A stretch of DNA of 64,000 bases from DTU019 sp050949825 (GTDB lineage: Bacteria; Bacillota; Syntrophomonadia; Syntrophomonadales; Syntrophomonadaceae): contig JBMNGL010000003.1 in the NCBI GenBank assembly GCA_050949825.1, positions 62,001 through 126,000 of the forward strand, given 5' to 3'. Shown piece after piece: positions 7,473 to 15,073 of this stretch. Within the stretch, counting starts at the first letter, position 1, and each line of letters starts with the position of its first letter. Both the position numbers and the translations under genes were made by a program. A model generated the notes under the pieces. The model did not search any database, had not been told where the DNA came from, and saw only the letters and a program-made list of their open reading frames with translations.

Positions 7473-9119
7473 TTACTCACCTTTAGGATAGAGTTTGTAG
7501 CCGCCGCTGATGTTTTTAACCTTGAAGCCCTTTTGGCGCAGGATGCGGTTAGCCACATAAGAGCGCAAGCCTACCTGGCAAAAAGCCAGGATTTCCTGGT
7601 CCTCACGCAATTGATCCAAATTGCTGCGCAGATCATCGAGGGGCAGGTTCACCGCTCCTTGAACCGGCATCTTCTTATTCTCATCCTCGGTGCGGACATC
7701 GACCAGCAGGGATCCTTGCTCGACCCGCGCTTCTACCTCTTCCCAGCTGACTGTGTCCACCATGCCATCCAGAATATTCCCGGCTACATAGCCCACCAGG
7801 TTGACCGGGGTTTTGGCCGAAGAAAACGGCGGCGCATAGGCCAGTTCCAGGTCCTGCAGGTCATATACCGTCATTTTAGCCCGAATAGCGGTTGCCAGGG
7901 CATCAATGGTTTTATCGACATTTTCAAAGCCGACCACCTGCGCCCCCAAAATCCTGCCCTCAGGTGAGCTAAAAATAAGTTTAACCGTCATCTGGCTGCT
8001 GCCCGGGTAATAGGTGGCATGAGAATTGGGGTGAGCATGACAGGTTAGGTATTTCACGTCCAAGCGTTGCAAGGCCTTCTCATTTCTACCGGTAGTCGCA
8101 ACTACAAGATCCATCAGCTTGATGATGCCCGTACCCTGACTGCCGGGATACGCTATAGAACGTCCGGCAATATTATTGGCAACCACCCAGCCCTGGCGGT
8201 TAGCCGGTCCGGCCATGGGAATGAGGGTGTCTTGACCGGTTACATAATCCTTGACTTGAATAGCATCTCCGGCAGCGAAAATAAACGGATCTGAGGTCCG
8301 TAAATACTCGTCCACCAGGATGCCGCCGGTCTCCCCCAATTTCAGCCCGGCTTGCTCTGCCAGCCAGGTTTCAGGCCGCACCCCAATGCCCAGGATTACA
8401 AGATCGGCAGGGATTTCAGCGCCGCTTTGCAGGATGACTTTGTCAACCGCCGGATCACCGGCTAACTCGACCGGTATATCTCCTTTGATAAATTTGACCC
8501 CTTCGGAGGCCACATATTTTTCGGCCAGGTGCGCCATTTCCGGGTCCAATATACCCAGTATCTGCGAACCCGCTTCAACCACGGTCACATTCAGCCCCCG
8601 CAGTTGCATCATCTCTGCCATTTCCATGCCGATGAAACCAGCTCCAAGGATGACTACATTGCGAACTCCGCTTTCTTCAACATGAGCCTTGATCTTTTCA
8701 CTATCAGGGATATTCCTCACCGTATATACATTGGGGCGGTTTATACCCGGTATATCGGGAACAATAGGTTGGGCGCCGGGGCACAGTATCAAGTAGTCGT
8801 AGTTTTCCGAGTACATTTCGCCACTGCCCAGATCATGGGCTACCACTCTCTTTTCAGCGGGTATGATCTCTTGCACCTCGGTTAATACCCGCACATCGAT
8901 GGCAAATCGTCTGGCCATGGCTCGAGGGGTCTGTACCAGCAGGCGGTTTTTCTTGGCAATAACGCCCCCGACATAATAGGGCAATCCACAGTTAGCAAAG
9001 GAGATGTCCTGACCTCTTTCAAACATCAAAATATCCGCTTCTTCATCCAGTCTTCTCAACCGGGCTGCGGCGCTGGCGCCTGCTGCAACCCCACCAATGA
9101 TAACAATTTTTTTGCTCAT
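7473..9119 (-). CDS. cdr: CoA-disulfide reductase / persulfide reductase with C-terminal rhodanese domain
   Basis: A 548-residue flavoprotein disulfide reductase fused to a rhodanese domain. The FAD-binding G-G-V-A-A-G-A-S-A motif is at about residues 9-17. The CoADR active-site segment S-F-A-N-C-G-L-P-Y-Y-V-G-G, with its single redox cysteine, is at about 40-52. The NAD(P)-binding I-L-G-A-G-F-I-G-M-E is near residue 160. The C-terminal 100 residues end with the rhodanese loop C-Q-V-G-L-R-S. Relatives reduce CoA disulfide, CoA persulfide or polysulfide with NAD(P)H. The single-cysteine active site separates it from NADH oxidases and glutathione reductases only by family inference. It stands between rpsU and yqfC and ends beside MITE copy A. 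Confidence 0.9.
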   Translation of the reverse strand: MSKKIVIIGGVAAGASAAARLRRLDEEADILMFERGQDISFANCGLPYYVGGVIAKKNRLLVQTPRAMARRFAIDVRVLTEVQEIIPAEKRVVAHDLGSGEMYSENYDYLILCPGAQPIVPDIPGINRPNVYTVRNIPDSEKIKAHVEESGVRNVVILGAGFIGMEMAEMMQLRGLNVTVVEAGSQILGILDPEMAHLAEKYVASEGVKFIKGDIPVELAGDPAVDKVILQSGAEIPADLVILGIGVRPETWLAEQAGLKLGETGGILVDEYLRTSDPFIFAAGDAIQVKDYVTGQDTLIPMAGPANRQGWVVANNIAGRSIAYPGSQGTGIIKLMDLVVATTGRNEKALQRLDVKYLTCHAHPNSHATYYPGSSQMTVKLIFSSPEGRILGAQVVGFENVDKTIDALATAIRAKMTVYDLQDLELAYAPPFSSAKTPVNLVGYVAGNILDGMVDTVSWEEVEARVEQGSLLVDVRTEDENKKMPVQGAVNLPLDDLRSNLDQLREDQEILAFCQVGLRSYVANRILRQKGFKVKNISGGYKLYPKGE

Positions 9120-9226
9120 AATGGGCCTGGTGCAAAGATTCTTGGGTTGGCTTTATTCCGCACCGGGCTTTGTCACCTCTCTTTTCGTAAATTTTATGGC
9201 GAAAGATCCCTTTGAATCTTAATAAT

Positions 9227-9361
9227 TTAATAAAACTGAAAGGCCAGGATGCTTACCATAAACGAAACGATGACTACACCGACAATGATCGAAACCAGTA
9301 AGCGTTGCTTGGATCGTATGCCTTTTCTTAAGAATGCCACGGTGGCCACCCCCTTACTCAT
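9227..9361 (-). CDS. Small single-span membrane protein, unknown function
   Basis: A 44-residue frame from ATG 9361 to TAA 9227 with AGGAGAC just ahead of the start (close spacing, 4-5 bases). A basic N-terminal half (R-K-G-I-R-S-K-Q-R) is followed by a strongly hydrophobic stretch (about residues 21-41, rich in V, I, L) and a short F-Q-F-Y end. It looks like a single membrane helix with the N-terminus inside. It lies between the rpsU terminator and cdr on the same strand. I do not recognise a family. A non-coding alternative remains possible given the size. Confidence 0.5.
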   Translation of the reverse strand: MSKGVATVAFLRKGIRSKQRLLVSIIVGVVIVSFMVSILAFQFY

Positions 9362-9379
9362 TTGTCTCCTGGAAATAAC

Positions 9380-9414
9380 AAAAGCCTGGCAACCTTAATG
9401 TCTGCCAGACTTTT
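9380..9414 (-). terminator. Rho-independent terminator downstream of rpsU
   Basis: A 12-bp stem (AAAAGTCTGGCA and TGCCAGGCTTTT on the minus strand, one G-U pair) with an 11-base loop, ending in TTTTGTTATTT. It lies about 160 bases beyond the rpsU stop and just ahead of the 44-residue membrane protein gene. That gene must then be read by read-through or from its own promoter. Confidence 0.65.
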
Positions 9415-9576
9415 GATGGCGTATTGAAGCACAGTAATTACGATCAGGTTTACTCAATAACCAGCCGCTTGCAAGGGTTGTTCCATGGAGCGCTAGCGCT
9501 GGCAACGCTCTCGGTTATGTTCTCCTTCATAATGACCACTGGCTTCTCTAGCTTAAGGAATCAGTGCTGTAATATT

Positions 9577-9753
9577 CTAGTATTTCTTTTTCTTTCTAGC
9601 AGCTTCAGATTTTTTCTTTTTCCTTATACTAGGTTTCTCATAATGTTCATGTTTTCTAATATCTTGCATCACGCCTGATTTCTGACAAGAACGTTTAAAT
9701 CTCTTGAGAGCAGAATCAAGCGATTCATTTTTACCTACTTTAACTTCGCTCAT
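9577..9753 (-). CDS. rpsU: 30S ribosomal protein S21
   Basis: A 58-residue protein translated from ATG 9753 to TAG 9577. It has the S21 pattern: S-E-V-K-V-G-K-N-E-S-L at the N-terminus, L-K-R-F-K-R and a C-terminal basic run K-K-K-K-S-E-A-A-R-K-K-K-K-Y. A GGGAGGG ribosome-binding site precedes the start. S21 joins the 30S subunit near the anti-Shine-Dalgarno platform. The coding sequence is much more A-rich than its neighbours, as expected for a lysine-rich protein. It lies between a HIT-family gene and yqfC, the usual Firmicutes place. Bases 9415-9576 downstream hold nothing coding that I can support. Confidence 0.95.
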   Translation of the reverse strand: MSEVKVGKNESLDSALKRFKRSCQKSGVMQDIRKHEHYEKPSIRKKKKSEAARKKKKY

Positions 9754-9828
9754 TTTTTCCCTCCCCTCATCCGACTGGGCTGAATAAAGGCCTTTATATT
9801 GTACTATTCCTGGGCTTTTCCGTCAACA

Positions 9829-10176
9829 TTAGCCCGGGGGCCATTTGAGGTTTCTGCCGCCGAGTAAATGGTAGTGAACATGCATAACCGTCTGCCCACC
9901 CCATTCTCCGCAGTTATTAATCAGTCGATAGCCATCAGCGGCAATGCCTTTTTCACGGGCAATCGCCGCCGCAGCCAGCTGTACATGGCCAAGCAAAACG
10001 GCATCGTCCAGACCAGCCTCGTTAAGAGACGGAATATGCTTGCGGGGTATCAGCAGGATATGTATCGGGGCCATGGGGTTTATATCTTCAATAGCGATCA
10101 AGTCACTGTCCTGATATACAATTTTACTCGGGATCTCTTGAGCTGCAATTTTGCAGAATATGCATTCAGCGTTCAC
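9829..10176 (-). CDS. HIT-family (histidine triad) nucleotide-binding protein
   Basis: A 115-residue HIT protein of the HINT branch. The N-terminal C-I-F-C-K-I-A-A-Q-E-I-P-S-K is typical, and the C-terminal H-V-H-Y-H-L-L-G-G is the histidine triad that forms the nucleotide-phosphate site. The family hydrolyses adenosine phosphoramidates and acyl-adenylates; the physiological substrate here is unknown. A GAGGGGGGTGA site places the start at GTG 10176 rather than the ATG at 10317. It is upstream of rpsU and downstream of mtaB on the same strand. Confidence 0.93.
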   Translation of the reverse strand: MNAECIFCKIAAQEIPSKIVYQDSDLIAIEDINPMAPIHILLIPRKHIPSLNEAGLDDAVLLGHVQLAAAAIAREKGIAADGYRLINNCGEWGGQTVMHVHYHLLGGRNLKWPPG

Positions 10177-10299
10177 CTTGTCACCCCCCTCAAGCCTCGA
10201 ATTAACCTGCTTTTCCTTATGTTTGATGATGTTCCCATTCATTTTACCAGATATTCTGCCGAAATAAAAACTACTTTTCTTATATTCCTGCTTTGATGA

Positions 10300-10444
10300 C
10301 CCTGCAATAAATCCCAATTACGTTGTTTGAATGTATAAATATGTAGGAGCCGTTAGACGTAGCATGGTAGCAACACCCTGCGAAAGCGAACGGCGAAAGG
10401 GGGCGAGCCCCATGGACGGGGTGGATTATACCTTTTTGCAGGGG
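10300..10444 (+). mobile_element. Foldback MITE-like repeat, copy B (internal deletion)
   Basis: About 145 bases. The left half is nearly identical to copy C at 12559-12819 (TTTGAAT, ATAAATATGTAGGAGCCGTT, GCAACACCCTGCG, GGCGAGCCCCATGGACGGGG). It then jumps straight to the right terminus, GGATTATACCTTTTTGCAGG. Its ends, CCCTGCAA and TTGCAGGGG, form a terminal inverted repeat that differs from copy C in one terminal base. It lies between the HIT gene and the 3' end of mtaB. An open frame across it is not a gene. Confidence 0.75.
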
Positions 10445-10480
10445 CATCTGCTTTCAATAGATTATTCCTCATGGCGCTTA

Positions 10481-11758
10481 TTACACCGTACACCCCAGGG
10501 CCAGGCCCTGCTGCCGGCCTACGATCCGAATAAGGGCGAACTCCCCGCGGAGGTCCTGCCGGCTGTCCCAGCTTAATTCGATGTAATTGTCGCTCAGACC
10601 GGTATAGGTTGAATCCCCCATACGTTTTTCCACCAACACCCTCAAAACCTGACCCCGGATATTATCTATGGCTTCATTCCTTTTGCGCCGGGCCAGTTTC
10701 AGTAAAGTCTGGCTGCGCTCCTGTTTGACCGCTTCCTCGATCTGCCCGGCCATACCGGCAGCAGGGGTGCCCTCGCGGCGCGAATATTTAAAAACATGCA
10801 GATTATGCAAGGGCAATTCGGCCAAAAGATCGTAGGTGGCCCGAAAATCTGCTGCGCTTTCACCGGGGAAACCCACCATCACATCGGCGCTGAGTCCGAT
10901 GCCCGGAATCTGCCGGGCAATATTATAGAGCAAATCATAATAAAACTCCCTGTTATAACGCCGGTTCATAGCCTTCAATATGCTGTCACTGCCGCTTTGC
11001 AAAGGAATATGCAAATACTTGCAAACCTTTTTTTCATGCTGCACTACCTCTAGCAGTGCGGGGCTTATTTCCAACGGTTCAATGGAACTCAGCCTGAGGC
11101 GATAATCCCCATCAAGCTGCAATAATTGCTTTAATAGGGCGGTCAGATCCGTATTTTCCAGATCATATCCGTATAACCCGGTATGGATTCCGGTCAAAAC
11201 GATTTCCCGATAGCCCAATTCCAGCAGATGTTGCATTTCAAGCTGGACGTGTTCAGCCTTTTTGCTGCGCACCCCGCCCCGGGTATGGGGCACAATGCAA
11301 TAAGTACAGTAACTATGGCATCCATCCTGTATCTTGATGAAAGCGCGGGTGCGCTCATGCCTGCTGCCATAGAGCACCGGATGCAAACCTTCAGCGGTGC
11401 TTTCCGGTATGGGCTGCCCGGTCAGCTCAGCCACCATAAGGGGGATTTTCTCCTTGCTGCGATTATCCACTACCAGAGAGACCCCGGAGATGGCTTCAAT
11501 CTGCTCGGGATTGGTTTGTGCCAGGCACCCGGTCACCACAACAAAAGCCCGGGGATTGCGCCGTACCGCCCGCCGAATCACGGCTCGCGACTTTTTGTCA
11601 CTTACATGGGTGACGGTACAGGTATTTATAATATATATATCGGCGATATCATCAAAATCCACCACCGCAAAGCCCTGTTTGAGAAGGGCTTCTTTCAACT
11701 CTTCGGTTTCAACCTGATTGACCTTGCACCCCAAGGTGTAAAAGGCAGCCTTTTTCAT
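10481..11758 (-). CDS. mtaB: tRNA t6A37 methylthiotransferase MtaB
   Basis: MtaB is a radical-SAM enzyme converting t6A to ms2t6A at position 37 of ANN-decoding tRNAs. The 425-residue protein has the N-terminal UPF0004 cluster domain (Y-T-L-G-C-K-V-N-Q at about 7-15, N-T-C-T-V-T, V-V-T-G-C-L-A), the radical-SAM motif C-H-S-Y-C-T-Y-C and a C-terminal TRAM domain. A-F-I-K-I-Q-D-G-C and the overall pattern point to MtaB rather than MiaB or RimO. It follows rsmE by 17 bases in the chaperone-translation run, with an AGGAGAGA ribosome-binding site. Confidence 0.94.
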   Translation of the reverse strand: MKKAAFYTLGCKVNQVETEELKEALLKQGFAVVDFDDIADIYIINTCTVTHVSDKKSRAVIRRAVRRNPRAFVVVTGCLAQTNPEQIEAISGVSLVVDNRSKEKIPLMVAELTGQPIPESTAEGLHPVLYGSRHERTRAFIKIQDGCHSYCTYCIVPHTRGGVRSKKAEHVQLEMQHLLELGYREIVLTGIHTGLYGYDLENTDLTALLKQLLQLDGDYRLRLSSIEPLEISPALLEVVQHEKKVCKYLHIPLQSGSDSILKAMNRRYNREFYYDLLYNIARQIPGIGLSADVMVGFPGESAADFRATYDLLAELPLHNLHVFKYSRREGTPAAGMAGQIEEAVKQERSQTLLKLARRKRNEAIDNIRGQVLRVLVEKRMGDSTYTGLSDNYIELSWDSRQDLRGEFALIRIVGRQQGLALGCTV

Positions 11759-11775
11759 ACACTTCTCTCCTAAAA

Positions 11776-12534
11776 CTATGGCATCCCCAATTCCCCGGCT
11801 TCATAAAGGGCCAGGGCGGCAGCCACCAGCCCGGCGGTTTCGGTGCGCAGCATCCTGGACCCCAGGGTAGCAGCATAAATGCCCTGCTTAAGCATCTCCT
11901 CTATTTCGCCATCATCCCATCCGCCTTCAGGTCCCACCAGGAGGAATAGATCTTTTTGCCGGCACCGGGGAATCAAGGTTTGCAGCATCTGTTTATAACC
12001 ACTCAGACGCTCTTTCTCATATAAAACCACCCCGGGGCGGCCTTGCATAGCAGACAGCAACTGTGAGAGGTAAAGAGGCGGTTTTATGTTCAGCAAGCGG
12101 TTGCGGCCTGACTGCTTGCAGGCTTCCCGGGCGATCAGTTCCCAGCGCTGCAGCTTTTTGGCCGCTGCACCTTCTTTTATTTGCGGTATACTGCGCCGGC
12201 ACTGCAAAGGATAGACAGAATGCACCCCGATTTCAACCGCCTTTTGCACTATAAGATCCATTTTGTCGCCTTTGGGGAGGCCTTGCACCAGGTGTATATT
12301 GACAGATGGGACGGCATCAGCGCTGCCGGCCTTTATAAGGGCAGCGACCAGGCATTTGCCCTGAATAGACTCAAGGCAGGCCTGATAAGACCTGCCCTGT
12401 CCATCGAATAAGACCACCTCATCACCGGGCTTAAGCCGCATCACCTTCAGGGCATGGCGGGTTTCATTTTCATCCAGAACAGCCTGATTTCCCACGATAT
12501 TCTGTGGTGCAACAAAAAAGCGGATGATAGACAC
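11776..12534 (-). CDS. rsmE: 16S rRNA m3U1498 methyltransferase RsmE
   Basis: RsmE is a SPOUT methyltransferase that uses S-adenosylmethionine to methylate U1498 of 16S rRNA. The 252-residue protein has an N-terminal PUA-like domain and the C-terminal knot with L-L-V-G-P-E-G-G-W and L-G-S-R-M-L-R-T-E-T-A, which form the SAM-binding loops. It starts at GTG 12534. prmA and dnaJ are upstream on the same strand, the usual dnaJ-prmA-rsmE-mtaB order, but here prmA and rsmE are separated by a 261-base repeat element. Confidence 0.95.
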   Translation of the reverse strand: MSIIRFFVAPQNIVGNQAVLDENETRHALKVMRLKPGDEVVLFDGQGRSYQACLESIQGKCLVAALIKAGSADAVPSVNIHLVQGLPKGDKMDLIVQKAVEIGVHSVYPLQCRRSIPQIKEGAAAKKLQRWELIAREACKQSGRNRLLNIKPPLYLSQLLSAMQGRPGVVLYEKERLSGYKQMLQTLIPRCRQKDLFLLVGPEGGWDDGEIEEMLKQGIYAATLGSRMLRTETAGLVAAALALYEAGELGMP

Positions 12535-12558
12535 CCCCCCTTAAAACAAAGATTAATT

Positions 12559-12819
12559 CCACTGCAAAAGCCCCCAATTACAATGTTTGAATATATAAAT
12601 ATGTAGGAGCCGTTAGACGCAGCATGGTTGCAACACCCTGCGGAGGCGAGCGACGAAAGGGGGCGAGCCCCATGGACGGGGCGAGAGGGCTATTGAACAT
12701 GGATGTGAATTAGCCCGGTACCCCTTTCGTCGCGAGACAAGCAGATGGTGTTGCCCATGCGAAGTCTGGCGACGAATATTTATGCATTCAAACCTGAGAA
12801 TTATACCTTTTTGCAGTGG
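12559..12819 (+). mobile_element. Foldback MITE-like repeat, copy C (complete)
   Basis: A 261-base element bounded by CCACTGCAAAA and its exact complement TTTTGCAGTGG. The two halves are imperfect inverted copies of each other. From outside inwards both carry GTTTGAAT, ATAAATAT, GCAACACC and GCGACGAAAGGGG, so a single strand can fold into a long hairpin. It has no coding capacity worth naming. It fills the gap of about 310 bases between rsmE and prmA. Three shorter relatives lie at 7375-7464, 10300-10444 and 37995-38074. Target-site duplications are not clear. Confidence 0.8.
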
Positions 12820-12845
12820 AATCAAGATTCGATCCTCTATTATAA

Positions 12846-13748
12846 CTATAACCGGCAGGCGGCCACCCCTACCCAGTCCTCCTCGAAAACCACCTGGGCA
12901 ATGGCCAGGCCGGCCTTTTCCATAGCCTGTTTAACTTCCGGCCAGCGCCGGTCCTGAATGCCGGAAGCAAACAAGTACCCGGGCTTACGCAATACGGCCA
13001 GAGCTGCCGGCAGCCACGGCAAAATAATATCAGCGGTCAGGTTGGCCGTTATAATGTCGGCCTGCTGTTGGCCAAGGTCTGTAAAAATATCCCCGCTGAC
13101 CACCCTAATGTGGTCAGCAAGTCCATTTAAGGCAATGTTTTGCTGCGCAATCTTTACCGCCACGGTATCGTTGTCCATGGCCAGAACCTCAGATGCACCC
13201 AATCTGGCGGCAGCCATGGCCAGTATGCCCGATCCGCACCCGGCATCAATAACCTTTTCGCCGCCTTGCACATACTCATCAATAAACAGCAGACAAAAAC
13301 GGGTTGAAGCATGTAAACCAGTTCCAAAGGCCATACCCGGATCAATCTGGATAACCACATCATCCGCCCGGGCACGATACTCTTCCCATGATGGTTTGAT
13401 GACCAGACGTTTCCCCACCCGGAAGGTATGGAAGTATTTTTTCCAGCTTTCCTCCCAGTCTTCATCCCGAACCTGACCGGTTTGCAGCTTGCAGGTGCAA
13501 GCGAACAGGTTCTCCACCTGCTGCAGTCCTTGCTCAATCTGAGCCATAACCTGACGGTCTTCATGGAAATAGGCCTTAATTACAAACGACCCCGGTCCGG
13601 ATAAATCGAGAGCGACGGCCTTATCCTCGTCATCTGGCGTCTGCGCCTCTTCTATCATGACCCCGCCGCAACCGAGCCGGTGAAAAAGGGCTGCTACCGG
13701 TTCCACTCCACAGCCTGCCGTCAGTATACAATATTCTATCCATTTCAA
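12846..13748 (-). CDS. prmA: Ribosomal protein L11 methyltransferase PrmA
   Basis: PrmA trimethylates ribosomal protein L11 using S-adenosylmethionine. The 300-residue protein has the small N-terminal recognition domain and a class I methyltransferase fold, with motif I V-I-D-A-G-C-G-S-G-I-L-A at about 160-171 and the motif IV-like I-I-T-A-N-L-T-A, close to the PrmA N-L pattern. The start is TTG 13748, with AGGAG 8 bases ahead. It follows dnaJ by 11 bases. Confidence 0.94.
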   Translation of the reverse strand: MKWIEYCILTAGCGVEPVAALFHRLGCGGVMIEEAQTPDDEDKAVALDLSGPGSFVIKAYFHEDRQVMAQIEQGLQQVENLFACTCKLQTGQVRDEDWEESWKKYFHTFRVGKRLVIKPSWEEYRARADDVVIQIDPGMAFGTGLHASTRFCLLFIDEYVQGGEKVIDAGCGSGILAMAAARLGASEVLAMDNDTVAVKIAQQNIALNGLADHIRVVSGDIFTDLGQQQADIITANLTADIILPWLPAALAVLRKPGYLFASGIQDRRWPEVKQAMEKAGLAIAQVVFEEDWVGVAACRL

Positions 13749-13759
13749 CTGGCATACTC

Positions 13760-14899
13760 CTAACCAATAGCATCCTTAAACTTATCAAATAAACCTTTAC
13801 GCCCGGTTTTTTGCTCTTCACCATCTTCGTAAAAGGCTTCCAGCATTTCACGCTGTTTTTTGCTGAGGCGGGTAGGAATCCTCACCTCAATGATAACCTT
13901 CAAGTCTCCCCAACGTTGGCCTTGTACATGAGTAATGCCCTTGCCTTTAACGGTGAGCACGGTTCCCGGTTGCGTGCCTTCGGGGAGGTGCAGGTTGTGG
14001 ACCTGGCCGCCGGGCAATTCCACGGCAATGTTATCACCTAAAGCGGCCTGCACAAAACTGACCTTAAGGGTAGTAATCAGGTTATAGCCTTCGCGCTGAA
14101 AGCGGGGATGGGATTTGACCACAATGAAAACATACAAATCTCCGGGCGGTCCGCCATGGCTGCCCATTTCGCCTTCACCCTGAATGCGCAGCCTTGATCC
14201 GCTGTCGACCCCGGCGGGAATGCGTACATTTATTTTGCGTATCTTCTTTTCCTGTCCGGTGCCGCGGCAGCGTTTACAGGGTTTTTCAATTATCTTGCCT
14301 TCACCCCGGCATTGATTACAGGGACGGACCGACTCAAAGCGCCCAAAGGGTGTATTTTGCACAGTGCGCATCTGTCCGCTGCCATGACAGGCGGGGCAGC
14401 TTTTAGTGGCTGAACCGGGTTCAGCTCCACTGCCCTGGCAGTGTTCACAGGTTTCAATGCGGGATAATTCCAGATCCTTTTCAATACCGAACATAGCGTC
14501 TTCAAAACTGATGTCCACACGCATTTCACGGTCAGCACCCCGTCTGGGACCGCTTCGTCTGCCACGTCCGGTGGTGCTGCCGCCAAAAATAATATCAAAT
14601 AAATCCCCAAAACCGAAATCACTAATATCGAAATCGAATCCGCCGAAGCCCCCGGGGCCGGCCTGACCCGGTTCAAAGGCTGCATGACCATACTGATCAT
14701 AGGCGGCCCGCTTCTGCGCATCGCTCAGCACAGCATAAGCCTCGGTGAATTCCTTAAACTTCTCAGCGGCATTAGGGTCTTCCCTGTTTACATCAGGATG
14801 ATACTTGCGCGCCAGTTGACGATAGGCCTTCTTGATCTCTTCCTGAGTGGCATTGCGGCCAACCCCCAACAACTCATAATAGTCTTTTTTCGCGGACAT
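13760..14899 (-). CDS. dnaJ: Chaperone protein DnaJ
   Basis: DnaJ is the J-domain co-chaperone that delivers substrates to DnaK and stimulates its ATPase. The 379-residue protein is a class I DnaJ: J domain with H-P-D at about residues 33-35, a Gly/Phe-rich linker, four C-x-x-C-x-G-x-G zinc repeats (about 145-210) and the C-terminal substrate-binding region. The start M-S-A-K-K-D-Y-Y at 14899 has a GGAAGGTGG-type site; the longer open frame upstream is not conserved. It lies after dnaK in the CIRCE-controlled operon. Confidence 0.96.
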   Translation of the reverse strand: MSAKKDYYELLGVGRNATQEEIKKAYRQLARKYHPDVNREDPNAAEKFKEFTEAYAVLSDAQKRAAYDQYGHAAFEPGQAGPGGFGGFDFDISDFGFGDLFDIIFGGSTTGRGRRSGPRRGADREMRVDISFEDAMFGIEKDLELSRIETCEHCQGSGAEPGSATKSCPACHGSGQMRTVQNTPFGRFESVRPCNQCRGEGKIIEKPCKRCRGTGQEKKIRKINVRIPAGVDSGSRLRIQGEGEMGSHGGPPGDLYVFIVVKSHPRFQREGYNLITTLKVSFVQAALGDNIAVELPGGQVHNLHLPEGTQPGTVLTVKGKGITHVQGQRWGDLKVIIEVRIPTRLSKKQREMLEAFYEDGEEQKTGRKGLFDKFKDAIG

Positions 14900-15073
14900 A
14901 CCAATCCACCTTCCCGGGAGAATAGGCTGCGCCCGAAAACCGACGGGCTTCCGGGTCGCGCTTGTTTTTACATCATCCAAACTCACTCCCCCCAGCGGGG
15001 AAGCAGGTATAGATTCTCCTTTATATTATACAATGTCAACGGTTTTTTCTATAACCGGCTATAGTGGCCCGAA

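Noticed and set aside
7335..7967. Plus-strand open frame of 210 codons opposite cdr
   Set aside because: Two-thirds is antisense to the conserved rhodanese-flavoprotein gene and the rest is MITE copy A.
9509..9520. Perfect palindrome GCGCTAGCGC near 9490-9505 downstream of rpsU, considered as an operator
   Set aside because: Short, not next to any promoter, and likely chance.
9424..9678. Plus-strand open frame of 84 codons
   Set aside because: Mostly antisense to rpsU and its downstream region; no ribosome-binding site. rpsU itself is real.
10331..10576. Plus-strand open frame of 81 codons
   Set aside because: It runs through MITE copy B into the antisense of mtaB.
12613..12825. Minus-strand open frame of 70 codons between rsmE and prmA
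   Set aside because: It is contained in MITE copy C and has no conserved protein features.
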